A DNA stretch of 64,000 bases from JAWXCM01 sp034408745 (GCA_034408745.1 JAWXCM010000012.1:1-64000); one strand, 5' to 3'; counted from the stretch's first letter, positions 26,782 through 35,575 are shown. The notes: a model not told the origin generated them from the sequence alone. Numbers and translations: made by a program.

Positions 26782-28155
26782 TCAAAATCGCATGTGGTCA
26801 ATGTAGGCGTCCTGGAACGCCGGATCGGCATGTAAGGGGATGTGTTCCACCCGCCGGAGCAAAGCGGGGAGGTCGGGGTTCATAAAGAGGATCAGCTTTG
26901 CTCCGGCAAGGGAGGCGTTCCCCGCGGGCTGGATGCGCGTGTCGTTGAACGGCAGTAAGCCGATTCGATGCGCGCTCGACTGACGAACGTAGTTACCGAA
27001 CGCTCCGGCCAGATACAGGTGCCGGATATCGGACGGCGAAGCATGAAGCCGGCTGAGTAAGATCGAGAGTCCGGCGGCGATGGCGCCCTTGGCCAGCTGT
27101 AACTCGCGGATGTCCGACTGCAGTAACTGGAGTCCGTCCTGTAACTGCAGTGTGCGTGTGGGTGTCTCGATTCGCCCATTGGGTGAGATCAGCCGCAGGT
27201 TAAGGGCGGCTGCGACGATGTCCACCAGTCCGCTGCCGCAAATACCCCGCGCGGTGGTGTCGCCGAGCACTCTGGTTTGAATGGCACCGTTGACTGCGGT
27301 CGCCGTTGCGATCGCTCCCGTGCTGGCGCGCATGCCGCAGGAGATTCGGCCGCCTTCAAACGCTGGTCCGGCGGCAGTGGAGGCGCAGAGCAGCCGGTCG
27401 CGTGTCCCGGCGACGATCTCCCCATTCGTACCGAGGTCGAGCAGCACGCTCAATTCGGTGCTCTGGTCCATGCCGGTGGCCACGATGCCAGCCAGGATGT
27501 CGCTGCCGACAAAGCCTCCTATGGGCTGCACGAAAGTCAGGTTGGGCTCCCGCAACGGAGCGATGTTCACCGGGTCAAACGGAGCCCGTGAGAGTGGCTC
27601 CACGTCGATGCCGCCGAACAGGTGATGCATGGCCGTGTTGCCAGTGATCACCACTGGCACCGGTTCTGCCGTTAGTTCGCCAGCCATCCTGTGCACCTGT
27701 TTCCGGATCGTATCCCGCAGGTTGGCCCGGCCTTCAGGGGTCAAAGCATGGCCGATGCGCGTCATCACATCGGCGCCATATGCTGCCTGGCTATTTAGCT
27801 CGGCCCGAACGCCCAGAACCGAGCCGGTCTCGCCGTCGATGAGTTGGGCCACAACGGTGGTGGTGCCGAGGTCGATCGCAATACCCCGACCAACACCGCG
27901 GGTCACCTGGCCCGCATGTTCGGTAAGAATCGAGTGTTCCCATCCGCCAATTCGTACGGCGAGGTCGGAACTTAGTTGCTCCTGGCAGGCGAGGATTATA
28001 CGGCCGTCAGTAAGTTGGACCCGGCAGTTACCGCAGGTGCCTTCCCCGCCACAGGGGAACTCGACCCCGTACGGGAAGAGGAGCTCGCGCAGCGGTGTTC
28101 CAGGCGCGGCGGAAATGGTGGCGCCGCCCGGCTCGAGGCGAAGCGTGAAGGTCAC
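26782..28155 (-). CDS. RACo-type corrinoid-protein reactivator (DUF4445, 2Fe-2S)
   Basis: 457 residues from a GTG that overlaps the upstream stop (GTGA). The longer frame is a shadow. The N-terminal [2Fe-2S] ferredoxin domain has C35, C41, C44 and C57 (PCGGEGTCGNC...CQ). An ASKHA-type DUF4445 region follows: GIAIDLGTTTVVAQLI, VITGNTAMHHLFGGI, LDLGTNGEIVAG, GICGSGLVDIVAAAL and LYLAGAFGNYV. RACo and RamA relatives use ATP and an electron donor to return inactive Co(II) corrinoid proteins to Co(I). Its presence strongly supports a working corrinoid methyl-transfer cycle. It is the last gene of the nine-gene operon. Confidence 0.9.
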   Translation of the reverse strand: MTFTLRLEPGGATISAAPGTPLRELLFPYGVEFPCGGEGTCGNCRVQLTDGRIILACQEQLSSDLAVRIGGWEHSILTEHAGQVTRGVGRGIAIDLGTTTVVAQLIDGETGSVLGVRAELNSQAAYGADVMTRIGHALTPEGRANLRDTIRKQVHRMAGELTAEPVPVVITGNTAMHHLFGGIDVEPLSRAPFDPVNIAPLREPNLTFVQPIGGFVGSDILAGIVATGMDQSTELSVLLDLGTNGEIVAGTRDRLLCASTAAGPAFEGGRISCGMRASTGAIATATAVNGAIQTRVLGDTTARGICGSGLVDIVAAALNLRLISPNGRIETPTRTLQLQDGLQLLQSDIRELQLAKGAIAAGLSILLSRLHASPSDIRHLYLAGAFGNYVRQSSAHRIGLLPFNDTRIQPAGNASLAGAKLILFMNPDLPALLRRVEHIPLHADPAFQDAYIDHMRF

Positions 28156-29159
28156 ACGTGGGTCCGGGCGTAGTCGGTCAGCGCGAGCACGTTGGCATCC
28201 GGGGTGTCGCGGCAGATCTCGCAGCCTGCGCCGGCAATGTAGTACTCGCCCGCATCGGCATGGCATTGCGCGATCAGGCCTGCAACCTGGTCGGGCGTGC
28301 CGCTGCGCAGTGTTCCGGCCGGTTCCAGATTGCCCAGCAGGACAGCGTTGGGCATAGCCGCCCGTGCGGCTGGCATCGGAACAGGGAAGTCGATGTCGAT
28401 GAGATCGGCCCTGGTCTGGCCCATTCTCTCCAAAATACGCTTCGCATTGCCGCAAATGTGAAGTCGAACAAGGCCGCCGAGCGCGTGAATGCCTTCGATC
28501 AGCTGGCATTCGGCGTCCCAGACGAACTCGTTGTAGATCTTCGGGCCGACCAGGGAGGCGGCGGCATCGCCGATGCCAATGATGTCGGCGCCGGCCGCGA
28601 TCTGGCGTTTCGCGAATTTGAGATTCATCTTCACGGCGAACTCGAACAAATCGTGGACGAACGCCGGATCGTCATAGAAATCGAGCATCAGCGCGTTGAT
28701 GCCGCGGAGGTCCGCAGCCTCGGCGCACGGGCCTTCCACCCAGCCCTCCACCAGGAGGTCGGAGCCGGCCCGCTGACGAAGAAGCTGCACGCCGGCAATG
28801 CGGTCGCTCATTCGCGGACCGTTGCAGGGCTCGGGGATCTTCAGCGTCAGCAGCGTGGCCTTGTCACCAAGAAGCGCGTGGTCTTCGGCGAGCGCGGGAG
28901 GCTGATCGTCGAAGAACTCGATTCTCGCTCCAAGGTCGTGGGCCTCCCGTGCGGGGTCGGAAATGACTGAGACGTAGTCGAAGCCAAATCGTTCGGCTAC
29001 CCGGAGCTGCGCATCGACCAGAACCCGGTGGTCGGTCACGTAGTCACGATACTTCACGCCGGACTGGTTGGCGGCAAACATCATGGTGATCGGCATCACC
29101 GGTATGTGGTCTGCCGGGCGTCGGGCAAGTCGGGCTGTAATGCGCTCGCGTCCATTCAT
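28152..29159 (-). CDS. UroD-superfamily methyltransferase, MtaA/MtbA-like
   Basis: 335 residues from the ATG overlapping the upstream stop (ATGA). It has the URO-D TIM-barrel plan (RERITARLARRPADHIPVMP; GINALMLDFYDDPAFVHDLF; AGADIIGIGDAAASLVGPKI). It keeps the zinc set of methylcobamide transferases, His-x-Cys plus a late Cys: H234, C236 in LHICGN and C313 in AGCEICRDTP. MtaA/MtbA-type enzymes move a methyl group between a corrinoid protein and a thiol. That points to a thiol-methyl step rather than to haem synthesis, for which the enzyme lacks the usual N-terminal signature. The start overlap and position place it between DUF1638 and RACo. Confidence 0.82.
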   Translation of the reverse strand: MNGRERITARLARRPADHIPVMPITMMFAANQSGVKYRDYVTDHRVLVDAQLRVAERFGFDYVSVISDPAREAHDLGARIEFFDDQPPALAEDHALLGDKATLLTLKIPEPCNGPRMSDRIAGVQLLRQRAGSDLLVEGWVEGPCAEAADLRGINALMLDFYDDPAFVHDLFEFAVKMNLKFAKRQIAAGADIIGIGDAAASLVGPKIYNEFVWDAECQLIEGIHALGGLVRLHICGNAKRILERMGQTRADLIDIDFPVPMPAARAAMPNAVLLGNLEPAGTLRSGTPDQVAGLIAQCHADAGEYYIAGAGCEICRDTPDANVLALTDYARTHV

Positions 29160-29872
29160 TGTTTGGCCTCCATGATTCGTTCGTCCCACGTGGCAGCCAG
29201 AGTCCAGCCAGGCGGCACCTGGACGAAGTCGTCGGACTGCCAGTCTCCCGCCAGCAGTCGCTCCAGGATGCCGAGATCGCCCGGCACTGATTCGAACTGC
29301 CAGCCACGAGCGGCTGCGTCGGACCGTGTGGTGGTCTCGAACTGGCCATCCAGACCGGTGCCTGTTCGAATGTAAGTGAATTGTCGGTATGTCTGTGTGT
29401 GCCGTCCCATCTGCTCCATCAGATAGTCGGCATTTTCCTCGCCATACTTCTCGGCGAGTTTGCGGCGGTCAAGGTCGAATCCGGTCAACTGGCGGTCGAC
29501 GGTGCCGCCTCGTTCGATCCATCCGGGTGTTTTGAAATAAACACCGGGATTGCCATCGAAATAGTCTTGATATTTGTGACGGCTGCCAAGGAATAGTGCG
29601 ATGCAGTCGTGCGCACGAGGGATAACAACCGGGATGGAACGTGCCTCAATTCCCGCCAGCCCGTTGCCGCACAGTGCGTAGGCAAACACGACCGCGTCGA
29701 AGCCGGTGGGCGTGTCATCGACTACCTGCTGCAGGGCGGCGCGCATCTCGGCGCTCTTGCGGTCATGAAGTCCCTTTGGAAGGAATATCAGGTCGAGCAG
29801 GTTCGGACACTGTGCCGCGAGAGCGCAAATCTCTCGGAAAAAGACCTCGCAGGCGACGACTCTCAGGCGCAA
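29156..29872 (-). CDS. DUF1638 domain protein
   Basis: About 238 residues from a TTG start preceded by AGAGGCAG and overlapping the upstream gene by 10 bp; a CTG or an upstream start cannot be excluded. Features are VVACEVFFREICALAAQ, LPKGLHDRKSAEMRAALQQV, AYALCGNGLAGI, PRAHDCIALFLGS and PGWIERGG. DUF1638 proteins are of unknown function but I know them from neighbourhoods of corrinoid methyltransferases. The conserved Cys residues (CEV, LCGNG, HDC) and GS loop might hold a metal or cofactor. Its place inside the operon argues for a part in methyl transfer or corrinoid handling. Confidence 0.75.
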   Translation of the reverse strand: MRLRVVACEVFFREICALAAQCPNLLDLIFLPKGLHDRKSAEMRAALQQVVDDTPTGFDAVVFAYALCGNGLAGIEARSIPVVIPRAHDCIALFLGSRHKYQDYFDGNPGVYFKTPGWIERGGTVDRQLTGFDLDRRKLAEKYGEENADYLMEQMGRHTQTYRQFTYIRTGTGLDGQFETTTRSDAAARGWQFESVPGDLGILERLLAGDWQSDDFVQVPPGWTLAATWDERIMEAKQ

Positions 29873-30750
29873 CGGGCTGCCTCTGTCAGCCGTTCGCTGA
29901 CAGCGCGGATGAATGCGGGGCTGGTACCGCAGCATCCGCCAATGAAAGACGCGCCTTCTGAGCGCAGCGTCATGCAGTGGGCCGCGAACTCAGCCGCCTG
30001 CATTCGATAGATGGCTTTGCCGTCGACCACTTCGGGCAGGCCGGCATTGGCCTTAATCCAGATGGGCAGGCTGGTGGCGGAGTGGAGCCGGCGGGAGATG
30101 GCGAGGTAGCCTTCGATGCCGCAGCCGCAGTTGGCTCCGATGACGTCGGCCCCCGCGGCCGTAAGATCGGCGGCGGCCTGCTCCGGAGTTGTGCCCATCA
30201 TCGTCCGGTCGCGGCTTCGGCCAGTGTCGTAGACCATGCAGGCGATTACCGGCAAGCCCGTGGGTTTGGCCGCGCGGATGGCAAGGATGGCTTCGTTGAG
30301 ATCCGACATGGTCTCAATGACCAGCGCGTCGGCCCCGGCCGCTGCAAGGGCGCTGGCCTGTTCGGCGAAGGCTTCCAGCAATGCCGCTTCGGTGACTTCC
30401 TCGGCCGCCAGCATCTTGCCCGACGGACCGATGGAAGCGAAGACGGACGCCCGTCCTGCTGCGCCGCGTCGCGAGATGGCGACGCCCGCGGCGTTGATTT
30501 CAGAAGTGCGGTCTGCCAGACCGTAGCCTTCCAGCGCGATGCGATTCGCGCGAAATGTGTTGGTGAGAATGACACGGCTGCCCGCCTCGGCGTAGGCTGC
30601 AGCCACTTCGGCGACCCTGTCGGGATTCGTCAGGTTCCAGGCATCGGGGCAGTCGCCGAACTGCAGACCGCGTTCCTGTAACTGCGTGCCCCATGCACCA
30701 TCGGTCAGGACGGGGCCGTTGTCCAGCAGAGATCGAATAGACGAGTTCAT
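29863..30750 (-). CDS. Homocysteine S-methyltransferase-family protein
   Basis: 295 residues from the ATG overlapping the corrinoid gene stop (ATGA). The (beta/alpha)8 barrel begins LLDNGPVLTDGAWGTQLQER and carries the zinc cysteines C208 (IGANCGCG) and C273/C274 (GGCCGTSP) of the BHMT/MetH-N family. It matches the stand-alone homocysteine-binding module of methionine synthase. Next to a separate corrinoid protein it could accept the methyl group from methylcobalamin to give methionine, or work on another thiol. No pterin-binding or MetH activation domain is present in the operon. Confidence 0.88.
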   Translation of the reverse strand: MNSSIRSLLDNGPVLTDGAWGTQLQERGLQFGDCPDAWNLTNPDRVAEVAAAYAEAGSRVILTNTFRANRIALEGYGLADRTSEINAAGVAISRRGAAGRASVFASIGPSGKMLAAEEVTEAALLEAFAEQASALAAAGADALVIETMSDLNEAILAIRAAKPTGLPVIACMVYDTGRSRDRTMMGTTPEQAAADLTAAGADVIGANCGCGIEGYLAISRRLHSATSLPIWIKANAGLPEVVDGKAIYRMQAAEFAAHCMTLRSEGASFIGGCCGTSPAFIRAVSERLTEAARCA

Positions 30751-31391
30751 GCCGCCTGCGCTCCCGTGAACTGGCGTGCCAGTGAGACCGCAACGGCTGC
30801 GTTCTCCCCATAGCCGTCCGCGCCGATGGCGTTGGCGAACTCGCGAGTAACAGGTGCTCCGCCGACCAGCACCTTGACCTTGCCCCGGACCCCGGCAGCC
30901 TCCAGCGCCTGGATGGTGTTCCGCATGGAGGGCATCGTGACAGTAAGCAGGGCGGAGAGGCAAATCAGGTCGGGCTGATGCGTATGTACCGCTTCGACGA
31001 AACGTTCCGGCGCCACGTCCGCACCCAGGTCGGTAACCTCGAAGCCGCCGCCTTCGAGCAGGGCGGAAACGATGTTCTTACCGATGTCGTGGAGGTCGCC
31101 TTTGACCGTGCCGATGACAACACGGCCCGCAGGTTGAGCTCCCTGCGCCGCTAGCAGGGGGCGAACGTATTCGAGCGCTGCCTTCATCGCGCGGGCGGAG
31201 AGAAGGAGTTCGGGAACGAAGTAGTCTTCGCACTCGAACCGGCGGCCAACCTCGTCCATGGCGGGAACCATATATCGCGCCACCAGGTCCAGCGCGTCGA
31301 CGCCCGCTTCCACGGCGTCTTTGGCAATGGCTGAGGCTGTCTTGTGGTCTCCGTTCAGGACGGCTTCGTACAACTTGTCGAGGTCAGGCAT
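30747..31391 (-). CDS. Corrinoid (B12-binding) methyl-carrier protein
   Basis: 214 residues in two parts. A helical cap (residues 1-85, LYEAVLNGDHKTASAIAKDA) precedes a Rossmann B12-binding domain with the base-off motif D99-x-H101-x2-G104 in TVKGDLHDIGKNIVSALLEG, followed by VTDLGADVAPERFVEAV, SALLTVTMPSMRNTI and VKVLVGGAPVT. H101 should be the lower cobalt ligand. This is the MtbC/MtmC/MtaC or MetH B12-domain type. It would carry the methyl group between the operon's methyltransferases. Its start overlaps the UroD-like gene before it by 8 bp. Confidence 0.92.
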   Translation of the reverse strand: MPDLDKLYEAVLNGDHKTASAIAKDAVEAGVDALDLVARYMVPAMDEVGRRFECEDYFVPELLLSARAMKAALEYVRPLLAAQGAQPAGRVVIGTVKGDLHDIGKNIVSALLEGGGFEVTDLGADVAPERFVEAVHTHQPDLICLSALLTVTMPSMRNTIQALEAAGVRGKVKVLVGGAPVTREFANAIGADGYGENAAVAVSLARQFTGAQAA

Positions 31392-32652
31392 GTGTCGCGA
31401 CTCCGTTGAAATCGTGGACTGCGTTTATCATGGCGACGATGTTTTCCACAGGCGTCGCCGCCTGTACATTGTGTATGGAGTTGAAGACGAAGCCGCCGCC
31501 CTGGCTGAATATGCGGCAGCGCTCGATTACTTCAGTGCGCACCTGCGCGGGCGTGCCGAAGGGTAATGTCTGCTGGGTGTCGACGCCGCCACCCCAGAAC
31601 ACGATGCGGTCGCCGTACTCGCGCTTCAGTGTCTCAGGATCCATGCCTGTTGCCGAGCACTGGACCGGGTTGAGGATGTCGAACCCGGCTTCGATAAAGG
31701 AGGGAATGAACCTAATCACCGAGCCGCAGGAATGTTTGAAGCACTTCCACTCGGTATGTTTGTGGATCCAGTCGTTGACTGTCTTGTAGTAGGGGAACCA
31801 GAGTTCGCGAAAGGTGCCCACGGAACAGAATGTGGAGGTCTGCGTACCGAAGTCGGTGCCACAGAGAAAAACCACGTCGATGTTGGTCCCGGTGGCCGCG
31901 TGAACTTTCTCCAGATTGCCGAGCGCGATCTCACACTGGCGGGAGAAAATAGTGTGGATATATTCGCGGCGGGAGCGTGTGGACATGTACCACTCGCCGA
32001 TGTCGCGAATCCCTTTCGGGTGCTTCAGGAACGGGGCTGGGACGAGAGCGATATCGCCGAAGGCTGTGCCGCCGATGCCAGCGACTACAGCTCGCGTGCC
32101 GCTGGCGGCGAGAGCGGCTCCAGCAACAGTGTGTTGCAGGTCCTCGTCGGAAATGGGACTGAATTCTTCGAGATTATCCTCGGGCTTCAGCGAATCATCG
32201 TCGATTTGTTCCTGTCGAATAATCGTGTCGAAAAAATAGCCGCCGTTTGGCATGCGGCCACTGGGAGGTGCGTTGAAGTCCCCTTCGGGATAAATCAGGA
32301 TGTCGCCGTTCGAATCAACCGTGGTGTTGAAGTCGCCTGGGACGAGAACGTCCAGGCCCTGTTGCGTTCGCCATGGTTTCCAGTTATCGGCGGGAATTCC
32401 GAAGAGTGTCTTCCGTCCGAAGACACCATCGACGTCAATTCCCATCGCATCTTTGAGGTCATCCTCGACGAGTCCGAGCATTTGGTACGGTTCGTGGACC
32501 CTGACAGGCCGCGGTTCGAGACCGTAGTGCTCACGTAATGCTGCGACACAGCTTACGTGGATGCCCGTTACGCCAGTGCTGCCAAAATCGACTGGGATGC
32601 GATCTGGCAGGCGGTGGTTGATCGCGTTCGCGACCCTTTCCCTGCTGGTCAT
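31384..32652 (-). CDS. UroD-superfamily protein, probable substrate methyltransferase
   Basis: 422 residues from the internal ATG (MTSRERVANA); the longer frame has no homology. It is a larger URO-D-like barrel (RIPVDFGSTGVTGIHVS; GDFNAPPSGRMPNGGYFFDT; IVFWGGGVDTQQTLPFG) of a type different from the paralog at 28152-29159. It keeps His-x-Cys (H307, C309 in KHSCG), but at the third zinc position it has His394 in NSIHNVQAATPVEN instead of Cys. This type is frequent beside corrinoid proteins in environmental bacteria and is my candidate for the enzyme that takes the methyl group from the substrate. The substrate is unknown. Confidence 0.75.
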   Translation of the reverse strand: MTSRERVANAINHRLPDRIPVDFGSTGVTGIHVSCVAALREHYGLEPRPVRVHEPYQMLGLVEDDLKDAMGIDVDGVFGRKTLFGIPADNWKPWRTQQGLDVLVPGDFNTTVDSNGDILIYPEGDFNAPPSGRMPNGGYFFDTIIRQEQIDDDSLKPEDNLEEFSPISDEDLQHTVAGAALAASGTRAVVAGIGGTAFGDIALVPAPFLKHPKGIRDIGEWYMSTRSRREYIHTIFSRQCEIALGNLEKVHAATGTNIDVVFLCGTDFGTQTSTFCSVGTFRELWFPYYKTVNDWIHKHTEWKCFKHSCGSVIRFIPSFIEAGFDILNPVQCSATGMDPETLKREYGDRIVFWGGGVDTQQTLPFGTPAQVRTEVIERCRIFSQGGGFVFNSIHNVQAATPVENIVAMINAVHDFNGVATHA

Positions 32653-32678
32653 TACGGAATCCGGTTGCCTGAAGCATA

Positions 32679-33497
32679 TCAGATGGGGAAACAGTCCCGT
32701 GCGATCATAAGCATCTGCAGTGAGTCGGTCCAGCGATCCGACTCTCCGTGCCGGCCGTAATAGATCGACGGCGAGAGTAGCTCGGGAACGAAAGGAATGA
32801 CATTGGTTTCGGCCTGCTGTTGGAACGCCTCGAAAGACGCGGACCACAGGGTTCGAAAATGAGAAACGTAGAGAGGCTCTGGCTCACCGGGGCGGGGAAG
32901 AGCAACCTGGATGCAGCCCGGGTTGCCGATCCGGCCATGAATAAACCGCACGCGTTCGATGACAGGGCGGATAAATGCGAGCTTGTTTTCGAAGCCGCCG
33001 TACACCATTTCCTGTCCGGTATACCAGTGGGAAAAATCTCCGTTGAAACGGAGATCGGGATAGCGGCGAATGAACTGCACGGTTCGCCACATATCCTGGA
33101 ACAGGGTCGCGCGATGGGTCTCGACGTAGAGCGGGAGTGAAGGAGCAGAGGCTTCGAGGATGGCCTCGATCAGGGCGTGGGCTTCGTTGTCCTCCTCTAT
33201 GCCCCAGCCAACGTGAAGCGTGGCGCAGTTCTGGCCTTCGCCGCGGCACCGGTCGACCAGCTCTTTGACATCCGAAGGGTGGTTCACCCGTCCGCTCGAG
33301 CATCGCCAAAGATTCAGATCGGCTGCGGCGCGATCCTGCTCCGCGGTCAGAGGCGCGATGAACTGAACGCCGCCGTACCCCGCATCGCGAATCGCGTGGA
33401 GACGGGCGGTGGAGTCAGTGGTCCGTGGACCTGCCGAGAACTCCGGCAGATCCTCCAGCGCCAGCCAGTTCATGCAGAAAAGGAGCCGCTTATCCAA
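32679..33497 (-). CDS. Sugar phosphate isomerase/epimerase-like TIM barrel
   Basis: 272 residues of the AP-endonuclease-2/xylose-isomerase-like fold: LHAIRDAGYGGVQFIAPL near 33-50, CATLHVGWGIEEDNEA, PLYVETHRAT (metal Glu), LRFNGDFSHW (metal Asp/His) and IHGRIGNPG. There is no signal peptide, so it is cytoplasmic. The family isomerises or epimerises sugars and keto-inositols. It lies between the dehydrogenase and the UroD-like gene and probably works on the same carbon skeleton. Confidence 0.8.
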   Translation of the reverse strand: MDKRLLFCMNWLALEDLPEFSAGPRTTDSTARLHAIRDAGYGGVQFIAPLTAEQDRAAADLNLWRCSSGRVNHPSDVKELVDRCRGEGQNCATLHVGWGIEEDNEAHALIEAILEASAPSLPLYVETHRATLFQDMWRTVQFIRRYPDLRFNGDFSHWYTGQEMVYGGFENKLAFIRPVIERVRFIHGRIGNPGCIQVALPRPGEPEPLYVSHFRTLWSASFEAFQQQAETNVIPFVPELLSPSIYYGRHGESDRWTDSLQMLMIARDCFPI

Positions 33498-33509
33498 AGC
33501 CAGCCCTTT

Positions 33510-34724
33510 CTACCAGCGCAGCTTGAGGTCAATCTCAAGCTTCTCATTGGCGGCCATCATCTCGTCCCAGGTAACGAGGCGTTCTTTGTATGCGGCCGTT
33601 CGTCCGAGAATCGCCGTGAGGTTGCTTTCAACGGCCTGCTCGGCGTTGTTCAGGTATTTGCCGCTGCGGATACTGGCGATGAAGGCTTTCACGTTGTCGA
33701 TGGCGCCCTGATCGAATGTGGGGTCCTTTTCGGCGCCTTGCCACGGATTGTCGCCGACAATTCGAATGTTTCCGCCGTAATGTGTGTCGGCGCAACCTTT
33801 AATTCCGAAGACCCGGACACAAAGGTCACCGAATCCACGTGCCAGCTGACTGGAACTAAATGTCGCATGGACGTCGTTGGGGTACCAGAACGTGACGGCG
33901 AAGTGGTCGTACGCATTGCCCGCGTCGTAGGGAGTACCGGTCCAGTCCGCACGCCCGCCCGTGCCATGTGCTTTGACGGGACGGCTGCCCAGGAACCAGT
34001 TGGCCACGTCGATCACATGGATATTCTGCTCAACGATGATGTCACCGCCGACCACTTTATCCATGTAGAAGTTCGCCACCCGCGTGTGTCCAGGATCCCA
34101 CCCGGGCTTCGATTTGTCAGGCGCAGGGCGACTGGCGTAGTAATAGACCTGCGCGAACGTCGGCTTGCCGATGTCGCCTCGGCGAACGCGGTCGACCGCC
34201 TCGATGTAGACAGGGCGGGCCCGTGTCTGAAAGTCAGTCAGATAGCTCAGCCGCCCTGCTGCTTTCTTTCCGGTCTCGAGGATGCTCTTGCAGCCGGGGA
34301 CGTCGACCGCAACCGGCTTGGCCATGTATACGTGCTTGCCGGCATCGACAGCTTCCCGTGCCTGTATGGGGTGGAAGTATGGCGGCGACTGAATGACCAC
34401 CGCGTCAACCTTCGAGCGCGAGAGTTCCTTATAGGAGTCAGGCCCGTAGTAGGTGCGGGCGGGATCGACCTTGAATTTCGTGGCGGTTTGGTCGAGGTTG
34501 GCTTTTACGACATCGGCGAGTGCGACGACTCTGGCGCCGGTGTATTCGACAAAGAAGGGCGTGATCCAGTTACCGCGGCTGCCACAGCCGATCAGACCGA
34601 TCTCAACGTTGGAGTTTGCCTGGTAGGTAAACGCGGCCTGAGGGCTGAGTAACATCAAGCCTGTGCCTGCGGTACCGCCGAGAAATCCTCGGCGCGAAGG
34701 TGTGGAGTTATCGGGAGTCGACAT
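33510..34724 (-). CDS. Tat-exported Gfo/Idh/MocA oxidoreductase
   Basis: 404 residues. The twin-arginine signal is SRRGFLGGTAGTG; then a Rossmann domain (VEIGLIGCGSRGNW, VVALADV), the family's EKP-like motif as AKPVAVDVPG near residue 136, and a C-terminal alpha/beta domain with YHHFAV-type substrate region (AYDHFAVTFWYPNDVH). Exported members carry NAD(P) bound during folding and oxidise a sugar or glycoside hydroxyl, often to a 3-keto product. It overlaps the upstream isomerase gene by 17 bp, so it is in the same operon. Confidence 0.88.
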   Translation of the reverse strand: MSTPDNSTPSRRGFLGGTAGTGLMLLSPQAAFTYQANSNVEIGLIGCGSRGNWITPFFVEYTGARVVALADVVKANLDQTATKFKVDPARTYYGPDSYKELSRSKVDAVVIQSPPYFHPIQAREAVDAGKHVYMAKPVAVDVPGCKSILETGKKAAGRLSYLTDFQTRARPVYIEAVDRVRRGDIGKPTFAQVYYYASRPAPDKSKPGWDPGHTRVANFYMDKVVGGDIIVEQNIHVIDVANWFLGSRPVKAHGTGGRADWTGTPYDAGNAYDHFAVTFWYPNDVHATFSSSQLARGFGDLCVRVFGIKGCADTHYGGNIRIVGDNPWQGAEKDPTFDQGAIDNVKAFIASIRSGKYLNNAEQAVESNLTAILGRTAAYKERLVTWDEMMAANEKLEIDLKLRW

Positions 34725-35544
34725 CGCGAATAGAAAGCTCTTCCATTAAAGCCGCCGTTGCGACGCAGGCTTCACGCACCCAGTCGACGATTTTGGCGGG
34801 TTCGGGCGAGTATTCGAGCTCGATACTAACGGATCCGTTGAACCCGGTATCGCGCAGGGCGGAGAGGTAGGGCTGGAATTGAACGCAACCGCGGCCGGGC
34901 GGCAAATCCCCGTGGACTTTGCCGTCGCAGTCGGAGATATGGACGTGGGCGATGCGTCCCGCAAGGAGCTGTGCGATACGCTGCGGCGGATCGTGCGCCA
35001 GAACCAGATGGGAGATATCGATGTTGGCTTTCGCGGCCGGATGGTTCACATCGTCGAGAAATCGCCCCATTTTCTCGGCATTATTTATGATCGACAGCGC
35101 AAAGGGTTCGATTTCCAGCGCAATTTCGAGTTCGAGCGACGCTGCGTGCGTCGCGATTTCGCGAACGCCCTCGACGGCCCAGGCCCACTGATCGCGCGGC
35201 GCGATCACTTCCTGCTGCCAGATGTACTCGCCGAGAACCAGCAGGAGATTGCGCCCGCGCAGGTCATAGCCGAAGTCCAGGAACCGCTTTGCCCGGTCAA
35301 TGTGGAAGCGCCGCACAACGGCCGCAAAGTCCGCTATTCCGAGAGCGCAACAGACGGTTGAGACCACGGGAAGGCTGACCTCTTCGCATGTGTCGCGAAT
35401 GAGGCGCTTCTCGCGGGCATCCATTTCCACCGGGTCGCCGAAGATGTCGATGGTGTCGAAGCCGAGGTCCTTCGTGACTCGAATTCCCTCTGCTGTTCCG
35501 ACATGCGTTCCGACGAACGCGGAGCTAATCAGGCCGAGTTTCAC
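34708..35544 (-). CDS. Sugar phosphate isomerase/epimerase-like TIM barrel (first gene of operon)
   Basis: 278 residues from a GTG preceded by GGAGG at 7-nt spacing (KLGLISSAFVG). The fold is the xylose-isomerase-like barrel: GFDTIDIFGDPVEMD, ALEIEPFALSI (metal Glu), AKANIDISHLVL (metal Asp/His), HVHISDCDGKVHGDLPPGRG and SVSIELEYSP. This matches IolE/IolI- or hydroxypyruvate-isomerase-like enzymes. It begins the nine-gene operon, with an inverted repeat and the heptose terminator upstream. It should act on a sugar or cyclitol intermediate. Confidence 0.82.
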   Translation of the reverse strand: MKLGLISSAFVGTHVGTAEGIRVTKDLGFDTIDIFGDPVEMDAREKRLIRDTCEEVSLPVVSTVCCALGIADFAAVVRRFHIDRAKRFLDFGYDLRGRNLLLVLGEYIWQQEVIAPRDQWAWAVEGVREIATHAASLELEIALEIEPFALSIINNAEKMGRFLDDVNHPAAKANIDISHLVLAHDPPQRIAQLLAGRIAHVHISDCDGKVHGDLPPGRGCVQFQPYLSALRDTGFNGSVSIELEYSPEPAKIVDWVREACVATAALMEELSIRDVDSR

Positions 35545-35575
35545 CCCTGTCCCTCCAGGTAGCAGCCGTGCGTTT

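Noticed and set aside
33177..34652. 491-codon rightward frame over the isomerase and dehydrogenase genes
   Set aside because: Shadow of two well-supported leftward genes.
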